From positions 1-64,000 of the forward strand of contig JADJSS010000014.1 of NCBI GenBank assembly GCA_016711605.1: DNA of 64,000 nucleotides, read 5' to 3'. This document shows positions 26,609 to 35,402 of the stretch, in pieces. Source of the DNA: Saprospirales bacterium (GTDB taxonomy: Bacteria > Bacteroidota > Bacteroidia > Chitinophagales > JADIYW01). The first letter of the stretch is position 1. Every line of letters starts with the position of its first letter. The notes under the pieces are model-generated. The model was not told the DNA's origin and did no database searches. It saw only the letters and a list, made by a program, of their open reading frames with translations. A program made the position numbers and the translations under genes.

Positions 26609-27193
26609 ATGTTTTTAGAACCAAATGTTAATAAGTCTAAAACCGGCTGGATAGAAGTAGTTTGTGGCTCTATGTTTTCTGGCAAAACAGAAGAATTAAT
26701 TCGACGATTAAAGCGTGCTAAATTTGCTAATTTAAAAACGGAAATCTTCAAACCACAAATCGACACACGTTATCATGAAACGGAAGTGGTTTCGCACGAT
26801 GCCAATTCTATAACCAGTACACCAGTTCCGAGTTCTCAAAATATATTATTGCTATCGAACGATGTACAGGTTGTTGGCATTGATGAAGCACAATTTTTTG
26901 ATGAAGGTTTGCCTGATGTTTGCGAACAATTAGCAGCAAATGGAATTCGTGTAATTGTTGCTGGTTTAGATATGGATTTTTTAGGTCGACCATTCGGGCC
27001 CATTCCTGCGCTTTTAGCGAAAGCAGAATACATTACAAAAGTGCATGCCATTTGCGTACGTTGTGGAGCACTAGCAAACCATTCATATCGTTTAGTAGAA
27101 AGCGACAGCAAAGTTTTATTAGGTGAAAAAGAAAGTTATGAGCCGCGTTGCAGAGAATGTTTTACGAAAGGAAGTAATTTGATAATGAAATAA
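26609..27193 (+). CDS. tdk: Thymidine kinase
   Basis: 194 residues of the type II (human TK1-like) family. Phosphorylates thymidine for salvage. It shows the P-loop VVCGSMFSGKTEELIRR, the Walker B-like VVGIDEAQFFDEG, the substrate loop DMDFLGRPFGPIP, and the zinc-binding cysteines in CVRCGALAN and CREC near the C-terminus. It is complete and divergent from the 489-residue gene. A 7-bp array separates it from the next gene. Confidence 0.96.
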   Translation: MFLEPNVNKSKTGWIEVVCGSMFSGKTEELIRRLKRAKFANLKTEIFKPQIDTRYHETEVVSHDANSITSTPVPSSQNILLLSNDVQVVGIDEAQFFDEGLPDVCEQLAANGIRVIVAGLDMDFLGRPFGPIPALLAKAEYITKVHAICVRCGALANHSYRLVESDSKVLLGEKESYEPRCRECFTKGSNLIMK

Positions 27194-27224
27194 TGAAGTA
27201 ATTTAATAATTTTTAAAACAAGAT

Positions 27225-27252
27225 ACTTACCACTTATTACTAACTACTTATA
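27225..27252. repeat. 7-bp-period array upstream of the chalcone-isomerase-like gene
   Basis: Four heptamers: ACTTACC, ACTTATT, ACTAACT, ACTTATA. They end 8 bases before the next start codon and so occupy its leader. Confidence 0.75.
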
Positions 27253-27260
27253 CCTAACAT

Positions 27261-27770
27261 ATGAAACTTGCAGGAATTGAATTACCAAACAAAATCAACT
27301 TAAACAAAGTAGATTTATTTTTTAATGGCGCTGCTATTCGTTCTAAGTTTTTTATACAAACGTATATTATTTCTTTATACTCAGCAAAATCTATTACAAA
27401 CGAAAATTTAGCAATTGAAAGCAATATAGAACGCAGTTTGCGTATGCAAATTATTACACCATTAGCAACTTCAAAAGCCGTTAGTGAAAATATACAAAGC
27501 GGTATGAAAGATAGTTTAGGCAGTTTATATTATCAGCAAAAAGACTTGATTGAAGACTTGCGAAGTGTTATTGAAAAATCTGGTGTTCAATATAAAGATA
27601 CCATTGATATTTATTACACTAAAAACGCTGAATTAAAACTATATAAAAACGAAGCAGAAATTTATTCTAACAAAACAGGAAAATTATTTGCAGAAACTAT
27701 TTTCAGTATGCATTTCGGTAAACAACCTAAAGACAGAAAAATAAAAGAAGCATTGCTGAAAGGATTTTAA
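27261..27770 (+). CDS. Chalcone-isomerase-like protein, no signal peptide
   Basis: 169 residues resembling the bacterial chalcone-isomerase-like family: AGIELPNKINLNKVDLFFNG is the usual opening strand pair, IRSKFFIQTYIISLYS the next, and FAETIFSMHFGKQPKDRKIKEALLKG the C-terminal end. Bacterial members usually have a signal peptide and no proven isomerase activity. Here the first Met is directly at the domain edge and the signal is absent. The sequence where a signal would be encoded is occupied by a 7-bp repeat, so the N-terminus may have been lost or the protein may be cytoplasmic. The biochemical role is unknown. Confidence 0.7.
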   Translation: MKLAGIELPNKINLNKVDLFFNGAAIRSKFFIQTYIISLYSAKSITNENLAIESNIERSLRMQIITPLATSKAVSENIQSGMKDSLGSLYYQQKDLIEDLRSVIEKSGVQYKDTIDIYYTKNAELKLYKNEAEIYSNKTGKLFAETIFSMHFGKQPKDRKIKEALLKGF

Positions 27771-27779
27771 TTTGTTATC

Positions 27780-27807
27780 AGTCAATAGACATTGGAAATT
27801 AGCAGAT
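27780..27807. repeat. Degenerate 7-bp-period array
   Basis: AGTCAAT, AGACATT, GGAAATT, AGCAGAT lie in the gap before the M20 peptidase gene. The units are diverged, but AGTCAAT is identical to a unit in the array after the VOC gene (50784-50790). Confidence 0.45.
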
Positions 27808-27832
27808 GTTATTTGAAAAAAAATAAAATTTT

Positions 27833-29281
27833 ATGAGAAAAATATTCTTGGTTATTTTGTTTGCAATCTTAATTTTAATTGGATTTACTGCTTACAAAAC
27901 GATTTCTGCGCCAAATAAACAAAGCAAAATTGAAGCAACCACTTTGCCTGCACTACCAGATTCAGCACTAACTCATTTTCAACAATCAATTTCTTATCAA
28001 ACCGTTTCATTTGGTGATGCAAAAAAATGGGACTCGATTCCTTTTATCAATTTTAGAAAATTCTTAGAAACAACTTATCCTTTAGTACATCAAAAATTAG
28101 AACGAGAAATAGTAAGCAATTATAGCTATTTATACAAATGGAAAGGAACAAACAATTCCTTGAAACCTTATATTTTAATGGCACACCAAGACGTAGTACC
28201 AATTGAAGAAAGCACCAGAAATCAATGGCATTTTGAACCATTTTCAGGCACTATAAAAGATGGATATATTTGTGGTCGCGGCACCACTGATGATAAAATA
28301 AATTTGATTTCTATTTTAGAAAGTGCTGAAAAATTATTGAAAGAAAACTTTCAACCTGAACGAACTATTTATTTTGTATTTGGACATGATGAAGAAATTG
28401 GTGGAAAAAATGGTGCGAAGAAAATTGCTTCTTTATTAGAATCCAGAAATATAAAAGCAGATTTGATTATGGATGAAGGTGGTTTTGTGACGAAAGAAAA
28501 AGTGCCTGGTATCACCAAACCTGTAGCATTAATTGGCACAGCAGAAAAAGGTTATTTATCGTTAGAATTTTCTGTAAACAAAAAAGGTGGACATTCATCT
28601 ATGCCAGAAAACGAAACTGCGATTGATATTTTATTGAAAGCAATGGTAAAATTAAGAGCCAATCCATTTGAAGCAAAATTTGCAGAATCTACCAAAAACT
28701 TTTTTGAATTTTTAGGTCCAGAAATGAAATTTCCGAATAATATGGCATTTGCCAATCCAGCAATCTTCAAATCTATTATTGTAAATAATTATGCGAAAAC
28801 TGGTTCCGGAAATGCAATGATACGTACTACTTTTGTGCCAACCATTATCAATGCAGGCATTAAAGATAATGTGGTTCCAACATTAGCAACTGCAATTGTA
28901 AATTTCCGATTATTGCCTGGTGATTCTTCAGAAATCATAAAAGAAAAAGTTAAGAAAATAATTAACGATGAACGCGTAATAATCAAAGATTTCAACAGAG
29001 AATTCTCGCCAGAAGCAACACCAACTGCATCAACCGAAACAGCAGCATTTAAAACACTTGATACGATAATTAAAAAAAGTTACAAAGGTGTTTTAACTAC
29101 ACCATTTTTAATGATTGGTGGAACAGATTCTAAACATTTTTATGGTGTTTCAGCAAATATTTTTAAGTTTAGTCCAATGCAAGATCCAATTGGATTTCAC
29201 ACCATTGATGAACAAGTAAGTATTGAAAGTTACCAGCATTCTATATGGTTTTTTGAGCAGTTGATGAGAAGTTGTAAATAA
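27833..29281 (+). CDS. M20 family metallopeptidase (carboxypeptidase PM20D1/CPS1-like)
   Basis: 482 residues. An N-terminal hydrophobic segment (about 4-22) anchors or exports it. Metal-site motifs are present: ILMAHQDVVP (His, Asp), GRGTTDDKINL (bridging Asp), HDEEIGGKNG (Glu-Glu) and a C-terminal TDSKHF (His). The dimerisation domain sits between them. Family members hydrolyse dipeptides, N-acyl amino acids or C-terminal residues; the substrate here is not clear. It converges on the AAA+ gene with 4 bases between stops. Confidence 0.88.
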   Translation: MRKIFLVILFAILILIGFTAYKTISAPNKQSKIEATTLPALPDSALTHFQQSISYQTVSFGDAKKWDSIPFINFRKFLETTYPLVHQKLEREIVSNYSYLYKWKGTNNSLKPYILMAHQDVVPIEESTRNQWHFEPFSGTIKDGYICGRGTTDDKINLISILESAEKLLKENFQPERTIYFVFGHDEEIGGKNGAKKIASLLESRNIKADLIMDEGGFVTKEKVPGITKPVALIGTAEKGYLSLEFSVNKKGGHSSMPENETAIDILLKAMVKLRANPFEAKFAESTKNFFEFLGPEMKFPNNMAFANPAIFKSIIVNNYAKTGSGNAMIRTTFVPTIINAGIKDNVVPTLATAIVNFRLLPGDSSEIIKEKVKKIINDERVIIKDFNREFSPEATPTASTETAAFKTLDTIIKKSYKGVLTTPFLMIGGTDSKHFYGVSANIFKFSPMQDPIGFHTIDEQVSIESYQHSIWFFEQLMRSCK

Positions 29282-29285
29282 TTTT

Positions 29286-30806
29286 CTACTTAAACAACTC
29301 TTTCAAATCATCATCAACATCATCGTTTCCATAATTAAACATGGATGAAGTAATATCAGAAAACTGGTTGCCTTGTTCTAATTGAAATTTACTCAACAAC
29401 GAATAGGCAGCCATACCATGCAACATAAACTCCATGAAAGTATGCAGTTCAGAATTTGCTAAATTTTCTTTGAGATGATGCTCTATTGTTTCTTTCAAAC
29501 CAAGCACTTTATCTAATTCATTTTTATAAACTTCATTAGACGTATCGGTTAACAAATCAACTACATTTCCATTTTCAAAATACTGCTGAATGGCTTTGTA
29601 AATATTTTTTTCTTCTGGTTGATTTTTTCTTGGCTTCTTTGCTTTTGTTGGATTTGGAAAATACTGAACAAACAAATTACGAATCGCTTTATCTAAAATA
29701 TTTTGTGCTACACGAATAGAACCTTCTTGTTCGCCTTCATACACCATTTCAATTTTACCAGTTATTGCAGGAAAAACACCAGCAAAATCTGACAGACGCA
29801 CAACGGTTTGCTTTTCGTTATTGATTAACATTCTTCGTTCTGCAGTGCTGATTAAATTTTCCATAGCTGCAATAGTTAATCTTGCAGAAACACCACTTTT
29901 TTCATCAACAAATTCGCTGTCACGTGCAGCAAATGCTATATGTTCAATCAAATCTTTAATTAGTTCTGGAACAATTATTTTTTGTTTTTGTTCGTCAGAA
30001 ATATCAGCTTCCTGCGAAGTAATTAATTTTGAATCTTCAATTGTTTTTGGATAATGCGTTAAAATTTGAGATTCAATTCTATCTTTCAAAGGTGTAACAA
30101 TAGAACCACGGTTGGTATAATCTTCTGGATTTGCCGTAAATACAAATTGAATATCTAAAGGAAATCTCAATTTAAAACCACGAATTTGCAAATCGCCTTC
30201 TTCTAACAAATTAAACAAAGCCACTTGAATTCTTGCTTGTAAATCTGGTAATTCGTTGATCACAAAAATACTACGATTACAACGTGGAATAATTCCGAAA
30301 TGCAACACACGTTCGTCAGCATAATGTAGTTTTTGCGTAGCAGCTTTTATAGGATCTACATCACCAATTAAATCAGCAACAGTTACATCTGGTGTTGCTA
30401 ATTTTTCACCAAACCGTTCTGAACGATGCACCCAAGATATAGGCGTTTCATCGCCTAATTCTGCAATTAAATTTTTAGCAAAAACTGATAATGGTTGCAA
30501 CGGATCATCTAAGATTTCACTTCCTTTTACAATCGGAATATATTCATCTAACAAATTCACCATTTGTCGAGCAATACGCGTTTTTGCTTGTCCACGCAAA
30601 CCCAATAATAAGATATTATGCTTAGATAAAATAGCACGTTCAACATCAGGAATTACCGTAGTGTCATAACCAATAATTCCTTGAAAAGTAGGTTTTTTTT
30701 TCTTTAAGCTATTGATTAAATTATCGCGTAATTCTTGTTTGATTGATTTGGTTTGATAGCCAGATTTTTTGAGTTGTGCAAGTGTTGTAATATTTTCGTG
30801 TATCAT
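29286..30806 (-). CDS. BchI/MoxR-type AAA+ ATPase
   Basis: 506 residues. The Walker A motif is GLRGQAKT (69-76), Walker B is in SIFVINELPDL, and the arginine-finger/sensor region is PLKDRIESQI. These fit the magnesium-chelatase subunit I/MoxR class of AAA+ proteins. No chlorophyll genes are near, so a chelatase role is unlikely. Such ATPases usually act with a VWA-domain protein to insert metals or remodel complexes. A fitting VWA gene lies 2.7 kb upstream on the same strand. The C-terminal 150 residues (after about 350) form an extra helical region that I do not recognise. Confidence 0.82.
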   Translation of the reverse strand: MIHENITTLAQLKKSGYQTKSIKQELRDNLINSLKKKKPTFQGIIGYDTTVIPDVERAILSKHNILLLGLRGQAKTRIARQMVNLLDEYIPIVKGSEILDDPLQPLSVFAKNLIAELGDETPISWVHRSERFGEKLATPDVTVADLIGDVDPIKAATQKLHYADERVLHFGIIPRCNRSIFVINELPDLQARIQVALFNLLEEGDLQIRGFKLRFPLDIQFVFTANPEDYTNRGSIVTPLKDRIESQILTHYPKTIEDSKLITSQEADISDEQKQKIIVPELIKDLIEHIAFAARDSEFVDEKSGVSARLTIAAMENLISTAERRMLINNEKQTVVRLSDFAGVFPAITGKIEMVYEGEQEGSIRVAQNILDKAIRNLFVQYFPNPTKAKKPRKNQPEEKNIYKAIQQYFENGNVVDLLTDTSNEVYKNELDKVLGLKETIEHHLKENLANSELHTFMEFMLHGMAAYSLLSKFQLEQGNQFSDITSSMFNYGNDDVDDDLKELFK

Positions 30807-30907
30807 GTTTATAATTTCAAGTTGGATTCAAAGTTACTATATAACTTGTATTATGCTATTTTGTTTTGAGTTTTTAGTTTAATTTTAAAAAATTAAAAAT
30901 CTGTCCT

Positions 30908-31366
30908 ATGAATTTATCAGCAGAAAAAATGTGGCAAGATTACCTTTCCAAAAATAACATTACAGATACAACATTGACGTATGATAGTTGGCATTTTTGT
31001 GACAATGAGAAAGACGCAATTGACTTAGTTAATTTGGTTTTAATAAAGAAAAAAACAGGCACCTGTTCGTTATTAGAAACCTATACATTAGAAGACATCA
31101 TCATGCCACACATCAATCAGTATTCTGTAATTACAGATTTTTATGGTGAAGCGAAATGCATTGTAAGAACAATAAATATTGATATTGTTGCATACAATAT
31201 GGTATCTGCTGACTTTGCATTTAAAGAAGGTGAAGGCGACCAATCATTAGCATATTGGCGAGATGTGCATTGGAAATATTTTGAAAATTATTTAAAACCT
31301 TTTAATAAAACAATGACAGAAGGTGCATTGTTGGTTTGTGAAGAATTTGAATTAATTCATCATTAG
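30908..31366 (+). CDS. ASCH domain protein
   Basis: 152 residues. The pattern YGEAKCIVRTINIDIVAYN followed by FAFKEGEGDQSLAYWRDVHW is typical of ASCH-domain proteins (YqfB-like), a PUA-related fold thought to bind RNA or modified nucleosides. E. coli YqfB hydrolyses N4-acetylcytidine, but other members are uncharacterised and this one is longer. It is divergent from the AAA+ ATPase gene and converges on the ferritin-like gene 4 bases away. Confidence 0.82.
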   Translation: MNLSAEKMWQDYLSKNNITDTTLTYDSWHFCDNEKDAIDLVNLVLIKKKTGTCSLLETYTLEDIIMPHINQYSVITDFYGEAKCIVRTINIDIVAYNMVSADFAFKEGEGDQSLAYWRDVHWKYFENYLKPFNKTMTEGALLVCEEFELIHH

Positions 31367-31370
31367 AAAT

Positions 31371-31901
31371 TTATTTCAACTCATTTTCATTAACAGAATT
31401 AAAACTTTTAGAATTTCCCCAATTAAATACCTTTTCAAAAAATGGCAACCATTTGTGCTGTTTAATCTTATTCAAGAAATAGATTTCATGCTCTTTTTCT
31501 TTCAAACCCATTTCTGTTAAAATTGCATCGTGTTTTGTAATATTTAGCTGATGAAATAAATCAATCATTCTATAATATTCATTTACATTTCCACTTTCCA
31601 ACCTACCTGCAAAATACATTGGCATAAACCAGCCAATCAAATAACAGGACATCGAAATAATTTTGCCAATGATAAAATATTTCATTTCATACCATCTTGA
31701 AATTGGTATATTGTAAGATTGCATAATTTTTAAGACTTCAGCACGGTGTTCCCATTCATCTAATTCTATTTGATAAATAGATTCTTTTTCTTCTTGCAAT
31801 TTAACCACAGCTGCATGACCTTGATAAGCGAATGATGCTGCACGTTCTGCAGAATATGCTAATTGTAATAGATTAATTAGTTCAGGTTGTAGTTGTATCA
31901 T
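31371..31901 (-). CDS. Ferritin-like (COQ7-type) di-iron protein
   Basis: 176 residues with the carboxylate/histidine pattern of di-iron four-helix proteins: Glu19, the ExxH pair in DEWEHR (Glu49, His52), and a second set in GLKEKEHEIYF near residue 140. Hydrophobic helices between them (IIGKIISMSCYLIGWFMP) suggest membrane association, as in COQ7. Ubiquinone is not expected in Bacteroidota, so a demethoxyubiquinone hydroxylase role is doubtful. It may be another oxygenase or an iron-handling protein. It lies 13 bases downstream of the amine oxidase gene, so the two are co-transcribed and may act together in redox chemistry. Confidence 0.65.
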   Translation of the reverse strand: MIQLQPELINLLQLAYSAERAASFAYQGHAAVVKLQEEKESIYQIELDEWEHRAEVLKIMQSYNIPISRWYEMKYFIIGKIISMSCYLIGWFMPMYFAGRLESGNVNEYYRMIDLFHQLNITKHDAILTEMGLKEKEHEIYFLNKIKQHKWLPFFEKVFNWGNSKSFNSVNENELK

Positions 31902-31914
31902 TTTAAAACTACTA

Positions 31915-33504
31915 TTATAAAGCTTTTATCTTCTCTAGCAAACCCAAAGCTACATCTTTACCTGTTTGTGCGCCACCATTCATAAATCCTTGAAAATCTT
32001 CGCTACAATGTTCACCTGCAAACAAAATATTTCCTATTGGTTCATTAATGTAAGGCATCACGTCGTTCCATTGTCCTGGATAAAATGCTGAGTAAGATGC
32101 TTTAATAATTTTAGATTTTGGCCACCAGGCAATATCTGCATTATCATTGTATTTGCTTTTTATTCCTGGATATATTTTATCTAAAAGAGGCAAATATTTT
32201 GCAACATATTGGTCAATATTTTTTTTATTTTCTGCCATTTCAATGGCATCTTTTCCACCGAGAAAAACAGTATAAATTCCTGGACCTTTATTGTCAGTTT
32301 GTCCAAAAGAGCTGTCCCAACCGTTGTGTATTTTATCATTAAAAAGATAACCAATTGTTTTGTGTTTAGTTCGCCAAATACGTTCATCAAATCCTAAAAA
32401 TAATTTAGCGTTTTTACCATATCCTAATTCTTTTATGGCTTTTAATTTTTGTGGTTTTATTTCACCAACGTTAAATTTTACATCGCGTAAAACTGTAAAT
32501 GGAATAGTAAGAATAACAAAATCAGCATATGCCGTTTTTCCGTTTTCAAAAATGAGAGAATATCCATTTCCAGATTTATTAATTTCTACCAATTTATGTT
32601 CTAAATTAATATTTCCGACACTTGCAGTTAATTCATTTATCAACGAAACAACACCACCTTTTATAGAATAACGTTCATCACTATCACCATATAATTGCAT
32701 TTCATTTTTATCACTTACGCTAATCATATCGATAAAATTCATTGCAGAATTTTCTTCCAAATCCAAACCAAATTCTGACAAATACGAACAACGCATTAAT
32801 TCTCGCAACCAACCGTTCATGCCTAATCTTGCTAAATATTCATCTAATGACATTTTATCTAATCGAACAAAATCTGCTGTGTCATATTTATCGCCACAGG
32901 ATGCTAAATCTTTTTGTATTTGTGGTAAATAATTTTTGAATTCATCAAATACTTGTTTAATTGAATATCGTTTGTCATTAATTATATACCATTCTCTTCC
33001 TTCACCTTCATATAAAGCATCTGCAGCATAATCATTTAATTCGAGGTTGAATTCTTTGCAAAGTGACAACATTTCAGTATGACCTGTATCTACAAATTCT
33101 CCACCGATATCTAAAGTTAATCCTGGTAAAAATTCAGCTATTGTATGCATTCGACCTCCACAGCGCTTCAATGCATCATAAAGTTCATATTTTACAGCAC
33201 CTGATTTTTTTAGATAATGTGCAGCTGTTAAACCAGCAATTCCAGCTCCAATTATGGCTACTTTAGGATTTAGAAGTGAATTAGTTGTGCCATTATTATT
33301 TGAATTATCAGACTTATGGTTACACGAATTAAACAGTGGCAATGAAGAAGCAACACCAACTGCAAGTGCTGATTTTGTTGATGTTCCTAGGAATTTTCTT
33401 CGAGAATATTTTTTCTCTTCAATTTCATCTTCGTTTAAACCATCTAAATAAATTCTTGATTTTTTTTGCAGAATATTAAGCAAAGGACTTCTGTAGTTTG
33501 TCAT
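31915..33504 (-). CDS. Flavin monoamine oxidase family protein, Tat-exported
   Basis: 529 residues. A twin-arginine signal (SRRKFLG at 34-40, then a hydrophobic stretch) is followed by Cys61 in LFNSC, so it may be a Tat-exported lipoprotein. The FAD-binding motif VAIIGAGIAGLTAAHYLKK is near residue 85, with RCGGRMHT next to it. The C-terminal FAD contact is NILFAGEHCSEDFQGFMNGG. It oxidises amines or amino acids to imines, with hydrogen peroxide as by-product; the substrate is unknown. The ferritin-like gene follows closely in the same operon. Confidence 0.88.
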   Translation of the reverse strand: MTNYRSPLLNILQKKSRIYLDGLNEDEIEEKKYSRRKFLGTSTKSALAVGVASSLPLFNSCNHKSDNSNNNGTTNSLLNPKVAIIGAGIAGLTAAHYLKKSGAVKYELYDALKRCGGRMHTIAEFLPGLTLDIGGEFVDTGHTEMLSLCKEFNLELNDYAADALYEGEGREWYIINDKRYSIKQVFDEFKNYLPQIQKDLASCGDKYDTADFVRLDKMSLDEYLARLGMNGWLRELMRCSYLSEFGLDLEENSAMNFIDMISVSDKNEMQLYGDSDERYSIKGGVVSLINELTASVGNINLEHKLVEINKSGNGYSLIFENGKTAYADFVILTIPFTVLRDVKFNVGEIKPQKLKAIKELGYGKNAKLFLGFDERIWRTKHKTIGYLFNDKIHNGWDSSFGQTDNKGPGIYTVFLGGKDAIEMAENKKNIDQYVAKYLPLLDKIYPGIKSKYNDNADIAWWPKSKIIKASYSAFYPGQWNDVMPYINEPIGNILFAGEHCSEDFQGFMNGGAQTGKDVALGLLEKIKAL

Positions 33505-33560
33505 ATTTTATAGTTTTGGTTATGACAATTTACAGAAAAAAATAAATCACAGTATATTAA

Positions 33561-34664
33561 TTATTTAACTCTGCGTTTTTTATTTCGTTCGTAATCTTCA
33601 AAAATAAAATCACCTAATCCATCTAATGAAGTATAAAATGCTTTACCTTTATTAATTTCAGTAAATTCTTGAACATATTGTTGTAAATATTCATCGCGAG
33701 CAATCATGAAAGTAGTAATTGGAATATTTAATCGTCTGCATTGTGCAGCATAATTGTAACATTTATTGACAATCTTTCTATCTAAACCAAAACTGTTTTT
33801 ATAATAAGTTAAACCTTCTTTTAAGCAAGTTGGTTTTCCGTCGGTAATCATAAAAATATGTTTATTGGAATTTTTTCTTCTTCGCAAAATATCCATTGCC
33901 AATTCTAAACCTGCAACAGTGTTGGTATGATACGGACCAACTTGCAGATAAGGTAAATCTTTTACTTGAATTTGCCATGCATCATTTCCAAATACAATTA
34001 CATCGAGTGTATCTTTTGGATATCGAGTCATAATTAATTCAGACAAAGCCATTGCCACTTTTTTGGCTGGTGTAATTCTGTCTTCGCCATATAAAATCAT
34101 CGAGTGCGAAATATCAATCATCAACACAGTAGAAGTTTGTGCCTGATATTCCTGTTCCATTACTTCTAAATCACTTTCTTGCAATAAAAATTCTTCTGAA
34201 GAATTATTAATTTGTGCATTTCGAAGTGATTCAGTCATGAGAATTTGTTCTGGTTTGTCGCCAAATTGATATGGTCTAATATCACCAGTTGGTTCGTCAC
34301 CGTTTCCACCAAAATTTGTTTTATGATTTCCTCGTTTTGATTTTTTCATTTTACCAAAAATATCTTCTAACGATTTTTGACGAATCGTTTTTTCCATTTT
34401 TGCAGTAATTTTTAAATCATCGCTTCGTGGATTTTCATTTTCCATATAACCTTTATCCACTAAATCACGAATAAAATCGCCTAAGCCATATTCGTTATTG
34501 GTTAGATTATATTGTTTGTCTAAATCTGTTAGCCATTCCAATGCTTCTCGCGCATCACCAGAAGTGTACGTTAACAGTTGTCGTAATACATTAAAAAGCT
34601 TATCAAAATCTGCTACGTTCTGATCAAGTATTGGAATATATTTAGTGAAGCGATTACCGAGCAT
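33561..34664 (-). CDS. VWA domain protein, partner of the AAA+ ATPase
   Basis: 367 residues. The N-terminal 170 residues are helical and acidic, followed by a von Willebrand A domain with the metal-ion site DISHS (184-188) in VLMIDISHSMILYGEDRI and later MITDGKPTCL. This architecture is typical of proteins paired with BchI/MoxR ATPases. There is no signal peptide or membrane helix, so it is cytoplasmic. It lies 56 bases upstream of the amine oxidase gene on the same strand. Confidence 0.83.
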   Translation of the reverse strand: MLGNRFTKYIPILDQNVADFDKLFNVLRQLLTYTSGDAREALEWLTDLDKQYNLTNNEYGLGDFIRDLVDKGYMENENPRSDDLKITAKMEKTIRQKSLEDIFGKMKKSKRGNHKTNFGGNGDEPTGDIRPYQFGDKPEQILMTESLRNAQINNSSEEFLLQESDLEVMEQEYQAQTSTVLMIDISHSMILYGEDRITPAKKVAMALSELIMTRYPKDTLDVIVFGNDAWQIQVKDLPYLQVGPYHTNTVAGLELAMDILRRRKNSNKHIFMITDGKPTCLKEGLTYYKNSFGLDRKIVNKCYNYAAQCRRLNIPITTFMIARDEYLQQYVQEFTEINKGKAFYTSLDGLGDFIFEDYERNKKRRVK

Positions 34665-34808
34665 ATTAATTTTAGAATAGTTGAATTTAGATAAATATCT
34701 TTTGATAAAACAATTTTCAATGGTATTAGTTTCTTTATTTTATAAATTTCTACTTAGATATGGAACAAATTTATACTTGAATGTGTTTACTTAATAAAAT
34801 CATTTTAT

Positions 34809-35348
34809 ATGAAGAGTATTATTTTTACAATTCTTATCGTTTCATGTAATTCTATTTTTGCTGCTGATTTTATGCATGATATTGGTATTGGATTTTGGTC
34901 AAAAATCAGAAACACAAATAACGGAAAGCCAACCAGCTATGGACCTTATCTGCAATATATGCCAAGGTGCAATTTTGGATTTAAAGAAAAGATGTCAATC
35001 TCAATAGCATCGCCAATTGCACTTGGTGCTCGTTTTCATCCTTATGATGGTAATTCTTTTCAAATGCAATTACCAGCTGCAGTATTATTTAACTTTGGAC
35101 ACGCAGCATTTAAAAAAGAAAAACATTACAATAATGTTGGTGGTTATTTTGGCACTGGGTTTAACTATATTTTAAATACTTATGAAGGTAGAGTTGAAAA
35201 TGAATATGGTATTATTTCTTTAGCTGGAATGCGTATCTATACACATCATCACAGTTTAGGTATTCAATTAACACATACACACGATTTTCGTTTCAAGGAT
35301 AATTTTGTAGGTGTTGGTTTATTTTATACATTTGGATATTTTGAATAA
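34809..35348 (+). CDS. Small exported beta-barrel-like protein
   Basis: 179 residues with a signal peptide ending at IFAAD (about residue 18). Alternating strands with aromatic ends, Gly-rich turns, and a terminal GVGLFYTFGYFE (Phe near the end) suggest an outer-membrane barrel. The function is unknown. It is a single gene ended by a clear terminator. Confidence 0.65.
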   Translation: MKSIIFTILIVSCNSIFAADFMHDIGIGFWSKIRNTNNGKPTSYGPYLQYMPRCNFGFKEKMSISIASPIALGARFHPYDGNSFQMQLPAAVLFNFGHAAFKKEKHYNNVGGYFGTGFNYILNTYEGRVENEYGIISLAGMRIYTHHHSLGIQLTHTHDFRFKDNFVGVGLFYTFGYFE

Positions 35349-35349
35349 A

Positions 35350-35383
35350 AAAATGTTGCACTAAATAAATAGTACAACATTTT
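35350..35383. terminator. Bidirectional terminator
   Basis: A 14-bp stem with one mismatch (AAAATGTTGCACTA and TAGTACAACATTTT) sits between the two convergent stop codons. A run at the left and T run at the right allow termination of both genes. Confidence 0.8.
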
Positions 35384-35402
35384 TATAAATAGATTTTCGA
35401 AA

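Noticed and set aside
26554..26766. N-terminal extension of the Glu/Pro protein
   Set aside because: It overlaps tdk in antisense; the proper start is the ATG at 26553.
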